DNA from: Candidatus Heimdallarchaeota archaeon
GTDB lineage: Archaea > Asgardarchaeota > Heimdallarchaeia > Hodarchaeales > S146-22
NCBI GenBank assembly: GCA_015520535.1
Contig: WAPZ01000296.1
Span: 1 to 19,002, forward strand
DNA length: 19,002 nt
Reading direction: 5' to 3'
Shown: positions 7,461 through 15,059 of the stretch, in pieces
Numbering within the stretch: the stretch's first letter is position 1
Layout: each line of letters opens with the position of its first letter
Program-made: the position numbers and the translations under genes
Notes under the pieces: model-generated
What the model was told of the DNA's origin: nothing
Seen by the model: only the letters and a program-made list of their open reading frames with translations
Databases searched by the model: none

Positions 7461-8225
7461 ATGGCAACCATAACCATTGGCATTATATCCGACATTCATG
7501 CCAACCTTCCCGCTTTACAAGCTGTACTGAAGAAAATGGGAAAAACCGATTATTTAATTTGTGCGGGTGATATCGTTGGATATAACGGCGAACCGCTCCA
7601 AGCCATTGATATATTAAAAAAACGTATGACATATGCAGTGGCAGGTAACCACGATTATACCGTATCGCGTCCGGATCAAAACGCATTTTCGCGTGAACTT
7701 CTTGACTACAATGAATTTGCAGCGAAAGCCCTAGTTAGACATCGTCTTATTCTTAAACGACCTGAAAATAAAAAATATTTCGATTTTTTACAATCATTAA
7801 AGCCCGTAAATCTTTTTAAAATAAAAAATAAGACCTTTTTACTCGTTCACGGGACTCCAAATGATCCATTATTCGAATATTTTTTCGTCTTTGAAAATAA
7901 TGTCACAACACATGATGCACTAACCCTAGAACAATGGCTTAAGACAGGATATAATAATTCTGGTCCTGTAGACGTATTAATTATGGGTCATACTCACATT
8001 CCTTTTGTATTTAAGTCGGAACACGGTATCGTATTAAATCCCGGATCGGTGGGACAGCCACGGGATGGCGATCCACGTGCGTCTTTCGCCATTTTAAAAA
8101 TAAATAATGGTGAGATCGAGGTCTCGATACAGCGAGTGGAATATGATATAGATCGGGCATGTGAGGGTATTAACAAGCTTAATCTTCCCAAATTTTTATG
8201 TAGTCGATTATATAAAGGGAAATAG
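7461..8225 (+). CDS. YfcE/MJ0936-like metallophosphoesterase
   Basis: This is a calcineurin-like phosphoesterase of the compact YfcE/MJ0936 group, 254 residues and soluble. All metal-binding motifs are present in order: SDIHAN (Asp11, His13), CAGDIVGY (Asp37), AGNHD (Asn63, His64), LVHGTP, and MGHTHIPF (His177, His179), then LNPGSVGQPRDGDPRASFAI, a typical ending of this group. It should bind two divalent metals (often Mn2+) and cleave phosphomono- or phosphodiesters. The natural substrate is not predictable from sequence. The length is slightly above the 165-240 usual for the group because of a segment around residues 70-125. No Shine-Dalgarno site is clear before the ATG. A T-rich terminator-like stretch follows the stop. 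Confidence 0.93.
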   Translation: MATITIGIISDIHANLPALQAVLKKMGKTDYLICAGDIVGYNGEPLQAIDILKKRMTYAVAGNHDYTVSRPDQNAFSRELLDYNEFAAKALVRHRLILKRPENKKYFDFLQSLKPVNLFKIKNKTFLLVHGTPNDPLFEYFFVFENNVTTHDALTLEQWLKTGYNNSGPVDVLIMGHTHIPFVFKSEHGIVLNPGSVGQPRDGDPRASFAILKINNGEIEVSIQRVEYDIDRACEGINKLNLPKFLCSRLYKGK

Positions 8226-8240
8226 TCGTAATTAAGAGAA

Positions 8241-8275
8241 ATTTTTGTTTTATTTCAAATGTAATAACTTTTTTA
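8241..8275 (+). terminator. T-rich terminator after the metallophosphoesterase
   Basis: Two T tracts (8242-8255 and 8269-8274) begin 16 bases after the stop codon. This is the usual form of archaeal intrinsic termination. There is no strong hairpin. Confidence 0.4.
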
Positions 8276-8613
8276 TGTGTGCTTCCACTTTTCATTCCTT
8301 TAATTGTAAAGTTCTCAATTTTTCATTTCAGAAAAGTATTAATAATCTGAAAACAATATGTTACATGTGAAGCGTTGTGCATTATTTCAGTCTAACGTTG
8401 GTATGATTTCACTCATAGGTGGTATGGTTTATACCTATCTTTGCTCAGTTACTGACTTGTCGTCTGTCTACTGATTCTTATAATGTCATTATTGAGTAAT
8501 ATTCTTCATGGAAGTCGTGTATTTATCCATAACTTACCGATTAAACGGTTAAGTGCGAAGCAATGTTGGGTTATATGCCGTAGAATCATTGAATGTGTTT
8601 TATAGGCTGGCGA

Positions 8614-8628
8614 ATCTGTTAAACAGAT
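8614..8628. repeat. 15-base palindrome upstream of gyrB
   Basis: ATCTGT TAA ACAGAT is a perfect inverted repeat with a three-base centre, about 135 bases before the gyrB start. It could be a dimeric operator or chance. Confidence 0.4.
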
Positions 8629-8656
8629 ATTTCATCAAGATGTATTAAATAAGGAA

Positions 8657-8671
8657 TCGACAACTGGTCGA
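8657..8671. repeat. Inverted repeat TCGAC-N5-GTCGA upstream of gyrB
   Basis: Perfect five-base arms flank a five-base centre, 29 bases after the previous palindrome and about 92 bases before gyrB. It is a possible operator half-site pair or a weak hairpin. Chance is not excluded. Confidence 0.3.
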
Positions 8672-8746
8672 ATTATTCGCATTTTTATTTGAAATTGGCC
8701 TATTGGCGCATAATAATCGAAGATTATGTGAATAAAATAAAAAAAT

Positions 8747-8752
8747 AAGGAG
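8747..8752 (+). promoter_or_regulatory. Ribosome binding site of gyrB supporting a TTG start
   Basis: AAGGAG lies ten bases before TTG 8763. The protein then begins directly with the GHKL domain (YSAESIQVLEGLEAVRKRPA), as GyrB proteins do, which supports the TTG as the true start. Confidence 0.65.
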
Positions 8753-8762
8753 TACAGTTACT

Positions 8763-11700
8763 TTGGAAGCCTCAGAATATTCAGCTGAAAGTATTCAAGT
8801 GTTAGAAGGGTTGGAAGCCGTTAGAAAACGTCCGGCTATGTATATAGGATCTGTTGACGAACGTGGACTTCATCATTGCTTGTGGGAGGTTATTGATAAT
8901 TCTATAGATGAAACATTGGCGGGATATTGTTCTAAAATTGAAGTTATTCTTCATGAGGATGGGTCGGTTTCCGTTCGTGACAATGGTCGCGGTATTCCCG
9001 TAGAGAAACATCCCCGCTGGAATGGTAAATCCACGTTATCTGTCATTATGGAAACCTTACATGCGGGCGGTAAGTTTGATTCTAAAGCGTATAAAGTAAG
9101 TGGAGGTCTACATGGCGTTGGACTTTCTGTTGTTAATGCCCTTTCAGAGAAATTAATTGTTCAAGTCAAAAGAAATGGTGTTATTTATGAACAAATCTAT
9201 TCTCGCGGAAAACGGATTAGTGAACCAGAACTAATAGAAAGAGATGGGAGTAGTTGGGATTCACCCTCCGGCACATTCATCCGTATTTATCCCGACCCTG
9301 AAATCTTTACTACAACGTATTACAAGGCGAGTTTGATAAAAGTTCGCTTGAAAGAATTAGCGTTTTTGAACAAAGGACTTATAATAGAATTCATTGATCA
9401 AAGACCATTAGAAAAATTGTCACCCGAAGATATCTCTTTTTTAGAAGATGATGAAGAGTATGAAGAAGTTAACGGCTATCGGCGCTGGCGTTTTCAATAT
9501 AGTGGTGGAATTTTAGAGTATGTGGATTTATTAATGGGAAATCGGGAGCGAGTCCACCCCAAGCCTTTTTATTTCCATCACGAGGACGAAAACTTTTCAT
9601 TAGAAGTTAGTTTTGGTTATTGTTCGGATATAGATACAGATACGGTTTTAAGTTTTGCAAATAATATTCGAACGGTTAATGGAGGTACTCATTTAACGGG
9701 CTTTCGTACAGCGCTTACACGCGCTGTAAATCGTTATGCTGAACAGAAAAAACTAGTCAAAGACAAAACGCTTCTAAAAGAACGTAAAGACGGAGAAAGC
9801 TTTTTTAAAGGTGAAGACACGCGGGTTGGGCTGTTTGCTGTAATTAGCGTTAAATTGCGAGAACCACAATTTGAGGGGCAAACAAAGACTCGACTCGGTA
9901 ACTCTGAAGTTCGTGGATATGTCGATCAAATAAGTTATGAAAAAATACAAGAAATTTTTGAACATCATCCTGAAGACGCGAAAGCAATTATTGAACATAT
10001 CGAAGAAGCGGCAAAAATTCGTTTAAAATTGATCAAAACAAAAGAAGCTATTAAAAAAGCCGCAAAAACAGGAAGTGGAAAACTAGTTGACTGTTCCTCT
10101 AAAAATCCTGAAGAAAGAGAGCTTTTTATTGTCGAGGGTGATAGCGCTGGAGGAAGTGCTATAGAAGCGCGTTATAGCAAGTTTCAGGCAATCCTTCCTT
10201 TACGTGGGAAAGTAATCAACGTGGAAAAAGCGAACTTACCCAAAATATTAAGTAATAAGGAGATAATTGAACTCATTAATGCCATTGGTGCCGGTTATAA
10301 AGAAAACTTTGATATCGATCAAATCAAATATCATAAAATCATTCTTTTAAGCGTGGATTATTCTGAACCTACAGTAATAATGGATCCACAAGGTACCATC
10401 AGAGTTGTTAAAATTGGTGAATTTATAGATCAGCAGATCAACGAGCAAAATCCTTTTATTTCACAATATCAGGTTTTATGTTTCGACACAACTACATTAA
10501 AAACCACGTTCAAACCCATCGCCCAAGTGATACGCCATAAAATCACTGAGCCGTTATATGAAATAGAAACATGTGACGGGAGATCAATTAAAGTCACCGC
10601 GTCACATAGCCTTTTCATTTTTGAACACGGAAAAATCACTCTAAAATGCATAAAAAGCCTAAAACGTGGAGATTACGTTCTGGCACCGTCATATATACCA
10701 CTCACTCCCGAAAAAAAACTTACAACAATTGATTTGATCAATGATCTATTCGTTATGGGCAAACGTTCCACTATACCAGAGGATATTTATCTTTTTTTAA
10801 AAGACAGCACCAGTACTTTGAATTTATCACCCGTTAATTTGGGAAACGTCCTGAAAAACTCCGATAATCATAATATTGAATCAAGGATCGATCTTTATAC
10901 GAATTATTTAGGTATTGAATCAGGATTTAATTCTTCAATCCGTAATGTTTTAGACGCCAATGCTAGTTCTTCTTTTGAAAATACTATACTGAATTTAGAG
11001 ATTGAAAGTCATGATTTTTCAGCCTTGTCGATCCTTCATTCATCAAAATATTCTTTCTTAAATCGAAGGCAGCTACCATTTCACGTTCGTTTAAATGAGC
11101 TTGCGTATGAGGAAATAGAGCAAATTCCAACAGATATCGTACTATTTTCCACTAAATGCCCACATGACCCTGTAAAACGGCTTATAAAGATAACAGATGA
11201 CCTTATATACTTTTTAGGATTACTAGCAGCGTCTGAAATGACCAAGATTTCCTCTGATGGCACTTTAGAAGTCTTTATGTTCTCTAAAACCTCCCAAGAT
11301 GCCGTGACACTTAAACGACTAATAATGCGCGCCTTTCACATCAAGTCAGTTAACGTTGCGTTAGTGGATAAGAACACCTTAGTTATTAAAATTTTAAATC
11401 CGGTAATTTCTTTATGGTTACAACGACTCTTCAATTTGACAGATGCTACCCTTAAAATCACAAGCCTTCCAAATCTAGTTTTTAATCTCCCCGATAGGTT
11501 AAAAATAGTCTTTCTTAATGCGTATTTTTCAGTAAAGGGAGTAGTAGACGATACATACTATAAATTCCAATGTAATTCCAAGGATGTGGCAAATGGTCTT
11601 TTATATCTTATGCTTGGTTTAAATTTATCCCCAAACAAGTTAGAAGCGTGTTCCCACAACAATTTCGAAAACGATGAAACGAACAATAGCACTATTATTG

Positions 11701-12476
11701 AAGAAAAAGTGACACAAAAACAAATAAGTGAGAAAACTCAACATAAGTGCATATATAACGTCATATTGACTGAAACTTCAAAGAATAAAGCTTTATTATC
11801 GCTACTATCACGTAATTTAATAACGACGATTGGAGAAGAGATTTCTTTCATAAAATTTGACGCTGTGCGGATGGATGAAAATAATCATCGTTTCTTAAAT
11901 AGCAAAAGAGATGGAGAAATCATATTTATCAGTGACAATCTCGTTGCACTGAAAGTAAAGAGAATAACTCAAGTACAACCAACTACTTCGTTTGTGTATG
12001 ATTTTTCTGTAGCCAATCATGAGAATTTTGTTGCTGGTTTTGGTGGGTTGTGTGCCCATAATACAGATGCTGATGTTGACGGTGCTCATATTCGCACATT
12101 GTTATTAACGTTCTTTTATCGGTATATGCCCGGCTTAATAGATGCGGGGCACCTCTATGTAGCATTACCCCCTCTATTTAAAATAACAAAAGGGAAGAAG
12201 ACCTATTATGCCGACTCTGAAGAAGAAAAAGAGGAACTGGTTAAGAAACTTGGGGGTAAGGTGCAAGTAACACGATTTAAAGGTTTAGGTGAAATGGATG
12301 CCCGACAGCTTCGGGAAACGGCAATGGATCCACAAACACGGCGAATTTATCAAATTACGCGAGAAGACGTAGTCACAGCTGAAAATATATTTCGAACATT
12401 AATGGGTGAAGATGTCACCGCACGTCGTGAGTTTATCCAAAAGCATGCGAAAGATGTCCTTGATATTGACATCTAG
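8763..12476 (+). CDS. gyrB: DNA gyrase subunit B, interrupted by an intein
   Basis: This is the ATPase/TOPRIM subunit of type IIA topoisomerase gyrase. It pairs with GyrA, encoded 45 bases downstream, to introduce negative supercoils. The precursor is 1237 residues; removing the intein (530-1100) leaves 666, normal for GyrB. The GHKL ATPase is at residues 5-220: VLEGLEAVRKRPAMYIG, WEVIDNSIDE with catalytic Glu42, VRDNGRGIPV, and the lid HAGGKFDSKAYKVSGGLHGV. The transducer follows (TVNGGTHLTGFRTALTRAVN and the lysine-bearing QTKTRLGN loop). TOPRIM starts with ELFIVEGDSAGGSA (Glu458), then PLRGKVINVEKA, and after the intein resumes as TDADVDGAHIRTLLLTFFYR. The C-terminal RFKGLGEMDARQLRETAMDP box is intact. 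The intein lies between the two halves of the TOPRIM metal site, so the unspliced precursor should be inactive. The start is TTG with AAGGAG upstream. Confidence 0.97.
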   Translation: MEASEYSAESIQVLEGLEAVRKRPAMYIGSVDERGLHHCLWEVIDNSIDETLAGYCSKIEVILHEDGSVSVRDNGRGIPVEKHPRWNGKSTLSVIMETLHAGGKFDSKAYKVSGGLHGVGLSVVNALSEKLIVQVKRNGVIYEQIYSRGKRISEPELIERDGSSWDSPSGTFIRIYPDPEIFTTTYYKASLIKVRLKELAFLNKGLIIEFIDQRPLEKLSPEDISFLEDDEEYEEVNGYRRWRFQYSGGILEYVDLLMGNRERVHPKPFYFHHEDENFSLEVSFGYCSDIDTDTVLSFANNIRTVNGGTHLTGFRTALTRAVNRYAEQKKLVKDKTLLKERKDGESFFKGEDTRVGLFAVISVKLREPQFEGQTKTRLGNSEVRGYVDQISYEKIQEIFEHHPEDAKAIIEHIEEAAKIRLKLIKTKEAIKKAAKTGSGKLVDCSSKNPEERELFIVEGDSAGGSAIEARYSKFQAILPLRGKVINVEKANLPKILSNKEIIELINAIGAGYKENFDIDQIKYHKIILLSVDYSEPTVIMDPQGTIRVVKIGEFIDQQINEQNPFISQYQVLCFDTTTLKTTFKPIAQVIRHKITEPLYEIETCDGRSIKVTASHSLFIFEHGKITLKCIKSLKRGDYVLAPSYIPLTPEKKLTTIDLINDLFVMGKRSTIPEDIYLFLKDSTSTLNLSPVNLGNVLKNSDNHNIESRIDLYTNYLGIESGFNSSIRNVLDANASSSFENTILNLEIESHDFSALSILHSSKYSFLNRRQLPFHVRLNELAYEEIEQIPTDIVLFSTKCPHDPVKRLIKITDDLIYFLGLLAASEMTKISSDGTLEVFMFSKTSQDAVTLKRLIMRAFHIKSVNVALVDKNTLVIKILNPVISLWLQRLFNLTDATLKITSLPNLVFNLPDRLKIVFLNAYFSVKGVVDDTYYKFQCNSKDVANGLLYLMLGLNLSPNKLEACSHNNFENDETNNSTIIEEKVTQKQISEKTQHKCIYNVILTETSKNKALLSLLSRNLITTIGEEISFIKFDAVRMDENNHRFLNSKRDGEIIFISDNLVALKVKRITQVQPTTSFVYDFSVANHENFVAGFGGLCAHNTDADVDGAHIRTLLLTFFYRYMPGLIDAGHLYVALPPLFKITKGKKTYYADSEEEKEELVKKLGGKVQVTRFKGLGEMDARQLRETAMDPQTRRIYQITREDVVTAENIFRTLMGEDVTARREFIQKHAKDVLDIDI
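10350..12062 (+). mobile_element. GyrB intein (571 aa) with a degenerate LAGLIDADG endonuclease
   Basis: The intein is bounded by Ser530 (agc at 10350) and Asn1100, with Thr1101 as the +1 residue. Removal rejoins KIILL to TDADVDGAHIR, the standard GyrB sequence. Splicing blocks: A, SVDYSEPTVIMDPQGTIRVV; B, SIKVTASHSLFIF with the T-x-x-H at 612-615; F, FVYDFSVANHENFVAG; G, LCAHN/T with His1099 and Asn1100. It should therefore splice with Ser and Thr nucleophiles. Endonuclease motifs C and E are recognisable but altered: LIYFLGLLAASE (814-825), where the usual Gly-Asp-Gly is Ala-Ser-Glu, and FLNAYFSVKGVV (917-928), where the catalytic Asp is Lys925. The homing nuclease is probably dead. About 200 residues between blocks B and C match nothing I recognise. 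Confidence 0.93.
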
Positions 12477-12521
12477 TTGAAGTTATTAAAAAAGCGTTTA
12501 AAAGAGGAAGACTGAGAAGAA

Positions 12522-15032
12522 ATGAGTCAACGAAGTTTAGTTCAACCTGTTCCGGTTGAAAAAGAAATGATTCAATCTTATTTAGCTTATTCAATGAGCG
12601 TGATTGTTGGACGGGCATTACCGCATGTAAGAGACGGCTTAAAACCTGTCCAGCGACGAATTTTATGGGTAATGAAAGAGATGGGGAATTTTCATAATCG
12701 TCCCCACCAAAAATGTGCGCGTATTGTTGGAGAATGTATGGGTAAATATCACCCGCATGGCGATCAAGCAATTTATGACGCTCTCGTACGTTTAGCACAA
12801 CCATGGAGTCAGAGATATCCGCTGATAGATGGTCAAGGAAATTTTGGATCAATGGATGGCTTTGGAGCTGCGGCATATCGTTATACAGAAGCTCGTCTGG
12901 CTCGTATTTCTGAGGAATTGCTCGCAGATATAGAGAAGGAAAGTGTGGATTTTATTCCGAACTTTGATGGTCGGGAAATGGAGCCGCGAGTCCTTCCTTC
13001 AAAATTGCCCATTTTGCTTTTAAACGGAGCCTCGGGGATTGCTGTCGGTATGGCTACCAATATCCCACCACACAATTTAGTTGAAGTGTTAGACGCATTA
13101 ATTTATCTAATTGATCATCCCGAAGCGACCGTGGATTCCTTAATGGAATACGTTAAAGGTCCAGACTTCCCTACAGGTGGCATCATCATAGGACAACAAG
13201 GAATCCGTGATATTTATGCTAAAGGACATGGAAGTGTTGTCTTACGCGGCCGTGCAGAAATTCACACACCCGAGAAAGGCAATCCCTATATTTTGATTAC
13301 AGAACTCCCGTATCAAGTCAAACGACAAGACCCCGATTCAAAAAATGGTGTGGTAGATCAAATCAAAAAATTAAGAGAAAAGGGAACACTTAATTATGTG
13401 AGTGAAGTCCGTAATGAGTCGGATGTTGACCATGGAACTCGCATTATAGTGGAGCTTAAACGCGATGCCAATCCAGAAGTGGTGTTGAATAAACTCTATA
13501 AATATACGGATTTGCAAGTTAAATATCATGCGTCGATGCGTGCCTTAGTTGATATAAAACTCCCCAATGGGGAAGTCCGACTTCAACCGCGTTTACTTAC
13601 CTTGAAAGAAATCCTTAGTTTATTTTTGGAACATCGTGTGGAAGTGGTCACACGCCGCTTAGAATACGACTTACGACAAGAGAAAAAACGCGAACATCTT
13701 TTGGAAGGAAGAATAAAGATTTTAGAAGATTTAGATAAAGCCATTCGGCTCATCCGAGAATCTGAAAATCCACAAACTGCAAAAAAGGCGTTAATGGAGG
13801 CTTTCGAACTTTCTGAAATTCAAGCCAGTGATATTTTGGAACGTCGCCTCAGTACTTTGACAAAAATGGATCGACAGAATGTGCTCGAAGAGTACAAAAA
13901 AACTAAGGAAAAAATCGCGTTTATAACAGAAACATTGAACACACGAGCTAAGCTAATGAATGTAATCCGTGAAGAATTTAGAGAATTACAAGAAAAATAC
14001 GGTGACGAGCGAAGAACACAAATTCTCAATTTAAGTGGCGAGGAAGGACGTCTTCTTAATCGAGATGAGGAAGATTTAATTCATGAAATGCCAATCGTCA
14101 TTGCACTGACACAAAAAGGCTATATTAGGTCAGTTCCTCTTGAAGAATATTCTACTCAGCATCGTGGCGGAGTTGGAGTTAGTGCCTTTAGACTAAAGGA
14201 AGATGATGCCTTAAAAGAATTAATTGTCTGTTCAAATAAAGATCACATCCTCTTCTTTACTAATTCTGGGAGAGCATTTGCTTTACGCGGCTATCAAATC
14301 CCTAAATTTACAAAAAGAAGCGGAAAAGGAACTCCAATCTCAACGCTCGTAAAACTTCAAGAAACAGAAAAAATAACCAATATATTAGCCGTATCGGAGT
14401 TTGATGATGAACGATCTATCATGTTCGCCACACAACGTGGTTACATAAAGCGTCTTAATCTAAAAGAACTGAAATCTATACGTTCGAACGGCAAAAGAGT
14501 CATTACCCTTGACACAAATGATTCTCTAGCGTCCGCCATGCTGGTAGCTAGTGGCGATCGTGTGGTCTTAGGGACTTATAAAGGATTAGCAGTACATTTT
14601 TCAGTGGATGATGTGCGTCCTATGGGCACTTCAGCTCGTGGTGTTATCGGAATACGCTTTAAAGTTGAAAATGATTATGTGGTCGGTGGCTGTCGCGCTG
14701 ATGCTAATAAAACACTGTTAACCATTACAGAACGTGGGTATGGAAAACGTACTGCGTTTGATCAATATCGACTGACACGTCGCGGGGCTAAAGGGGTAAA
14801 AAATATTAATCTTGACGAAAAAAGTGGAAATGTGACGGCAATAAAAGCTGTTCATGAAGATGATGATGTATTAGCCATTACTTCAACCGGAAGATTAATT
14901 CGAACGCCCGTCTCCGAAATCCGCGAAACTAAAGGGCGTGACGTAAAAGGCGTCAGAATTATGAAATTAAAAGAGAAAGAATATATTGTTGACGTGGCGA
15001 TTGCACGCCATGAATTTGTTGACGAAGGATAA
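12522..15032 (+). CDS. gyrA: DNA gyrase subunit A (type IIA topoisomerase, GyrA/ParC family)
   Basis: This is the DNA breakage-reunion and wrapping subunit, 836 residues, near the GyrA norm. The winged helix and tower begin at SYLAYSMSVIVGRALPHVRD. The quinolone-region segment is KYHPHGDQAIYDALVRLAQP. AAAYRYTEARL carries the catalytic Tyr121. LPILLLNGASGIAVGMATNI and the tower/coiled coil follow (EHRVEVVTRRLEYDLRQEKK). The C-terminal beta-pinwheel begins at about 525. Its wrapping motif, the GyrA box, reads QHRGGVG at 546-552 against the usual QRRGGKG, so two basic positions are lost. It is still called gyrase because it is paired with gyrB and has a full six-blade-length tail. A Gln (residue 82) is at the position of E. 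coli Ser83. The ATG at 12522 follows GAGGA at 12504-12508, a rather long spacing. Top6B begins 27 bases after the stop. Confidence 0.95.
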   Translation: MSQRSLVQPVPVEKEMIQSYLAYSMSVIVGRALPHVRDGLKPVQRRILWVMKEMGNFHNRPHQKCARIVGECMGKYHPHGDQAIYDALVRLAQPWSQRYPLIDGQGNFGSMDGFGAAAYRYTEARLARISEELLADIEKESVDFIPNFDGREMEPRVLPSKLPILLLNGASGIAVGMATNIPPHNLVEVLDALIYLIDHPEATVDSLMEYVKGPDFPTGGIIIGQQGIRDIYAKGHGSVVLRGRAEIHTPEKGNPYILITELPYQVKRQDPDSKNGVVDQIKKLREKGTLNYVSEVRNESDVDHGTRIIVELKRDANPEVVLNKLYKYTDLQVKYHASMRALVDIKLPNGEVRLQPRLLTLKEILSLFLEHRVEVVTRRLEYDLRQEKKREHLLEGRIKILEDLDKAIRLIRESENPQTAKKALMEAFELSEIQASDILERRLSTLTKMDRQNVLEEYKKTKEKIAFITETLNTRAKLMNVIREEFRELQEKYGDERRTQILNLSGEEGRLLNRDEEDLIHEMPIVIALTQKGYIRSVPLEEYSTQHRGGVGVSAFRLKEDDALKELIVCSNKDHILFFTNSGRAFALRGYQIPKFTKRSGKGTPISTLVKLQETEKITNILAVSEFDDERSIMFATQRGYIKRLNLKELKSIRSNGKRVITLDTNDSLASAMLVASGDRVVLGTYKGLAVHFSVDDVRPMGTSARGVIGIRFKVENDYVVGGCRADANKTLLTITERGYGKRTAFDQYRLTRRGAKGVKNINLDEKSGNVTAIKAVHEDDDVLAITSTGRLIRTPVSEIRETKGRDVKGVRIMKLKEKEYIVDVAIARHEFVDEG

Positions 15033-15048
15033 TCATTCATTGAGGAAA

Positions 15049-15054
15049 AGGTGA
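15049..15054 (+). promoter_or_regulatory. Ribosome binding site AGGTGA of top6B
   Basis: AGGTGA lies five bases before ATG 15060 in the 27-base gap after gyrA. It fixes the start and implies top6B is translated from the gyrBA transcript. Confidence 0.65.
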
Positions 15055-15059
15055 AAAGA

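Larger units (their letters stand above)
8456..8689 (+). pseudogene. Possible decayed small ORF with helix-turn-helix flavour
   Basis: One frame is open at 8456-8602, is broken by TAG at 8603, then continues to TGA at 8690. Across the stop it reads AKQCWVICRRIIECVL, stop, AGESVKQIFHQ...STTGRIIRIF. The pattern of an arginine-rich helix, then GxSV, then S/T-T-x-RIIR recalls the N-terminal helix-turn-helix of IS630/Tc1-type transposases and resolvases. No terminal repeats or rest of a transposase is visible. The frame could be chance, so this is a weak call. Confidence 0.2.
8226..8762 (+). other. Long non-coding gap before gyrB
   Basis: These 537 bases hold no intact gene, tRNA or CRISPR repeat that I can see. 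The first 50 bases look like a terminator. The middle and end contain several short inverted repeats: ATAGGT/ACCTAT at 8415-8438, with an inner GGTAT/ATACC pair; an imperfect CTTACCG/CGGTTAAG at 8533-8553; and the two listed separately. A broken reading frame at 8456-8689 may be a gene relic. The last 16 bases carry the gyrB binding site. The gyrB promoter must lie here, but AT-rich candidates such as TATTAAATA at 8643-8651 cannot be ranked by eye. Confidence 0.6.

Noticed and set aside
8226..8762. tRNA, riboswitch or CRISPR array in the gap before gyrB
   Set aside because: I found no cloverleaf with a T-loop GTTCRAA box, no repeated direct units and no strong conserved RNA fold, only short palindromes.
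10350..12062. Group I or II intron in gyrB instead of an intein
   Set aside because: The frame is continuous through the whole insert and the protein shows intein blocks A, B, F and G at the exact junctions.
12433..12876. 147-codon minus-strand reading frame across the gyrB-gyrA junction
   Set aside because: It lies antisense to strongly conserved GyrB and GyrA coding sequence, has no binding site and shows no recognisable domain.
8763..15032. Topoisomerase IV (parE/parC) rather than gyrase
   Set aside because: GyrB-type motifs and a GyrA tail of full length with a recognisable, though altered, GyrA box favour gyrase. The altered box leaves some doubt about activity, not about family.
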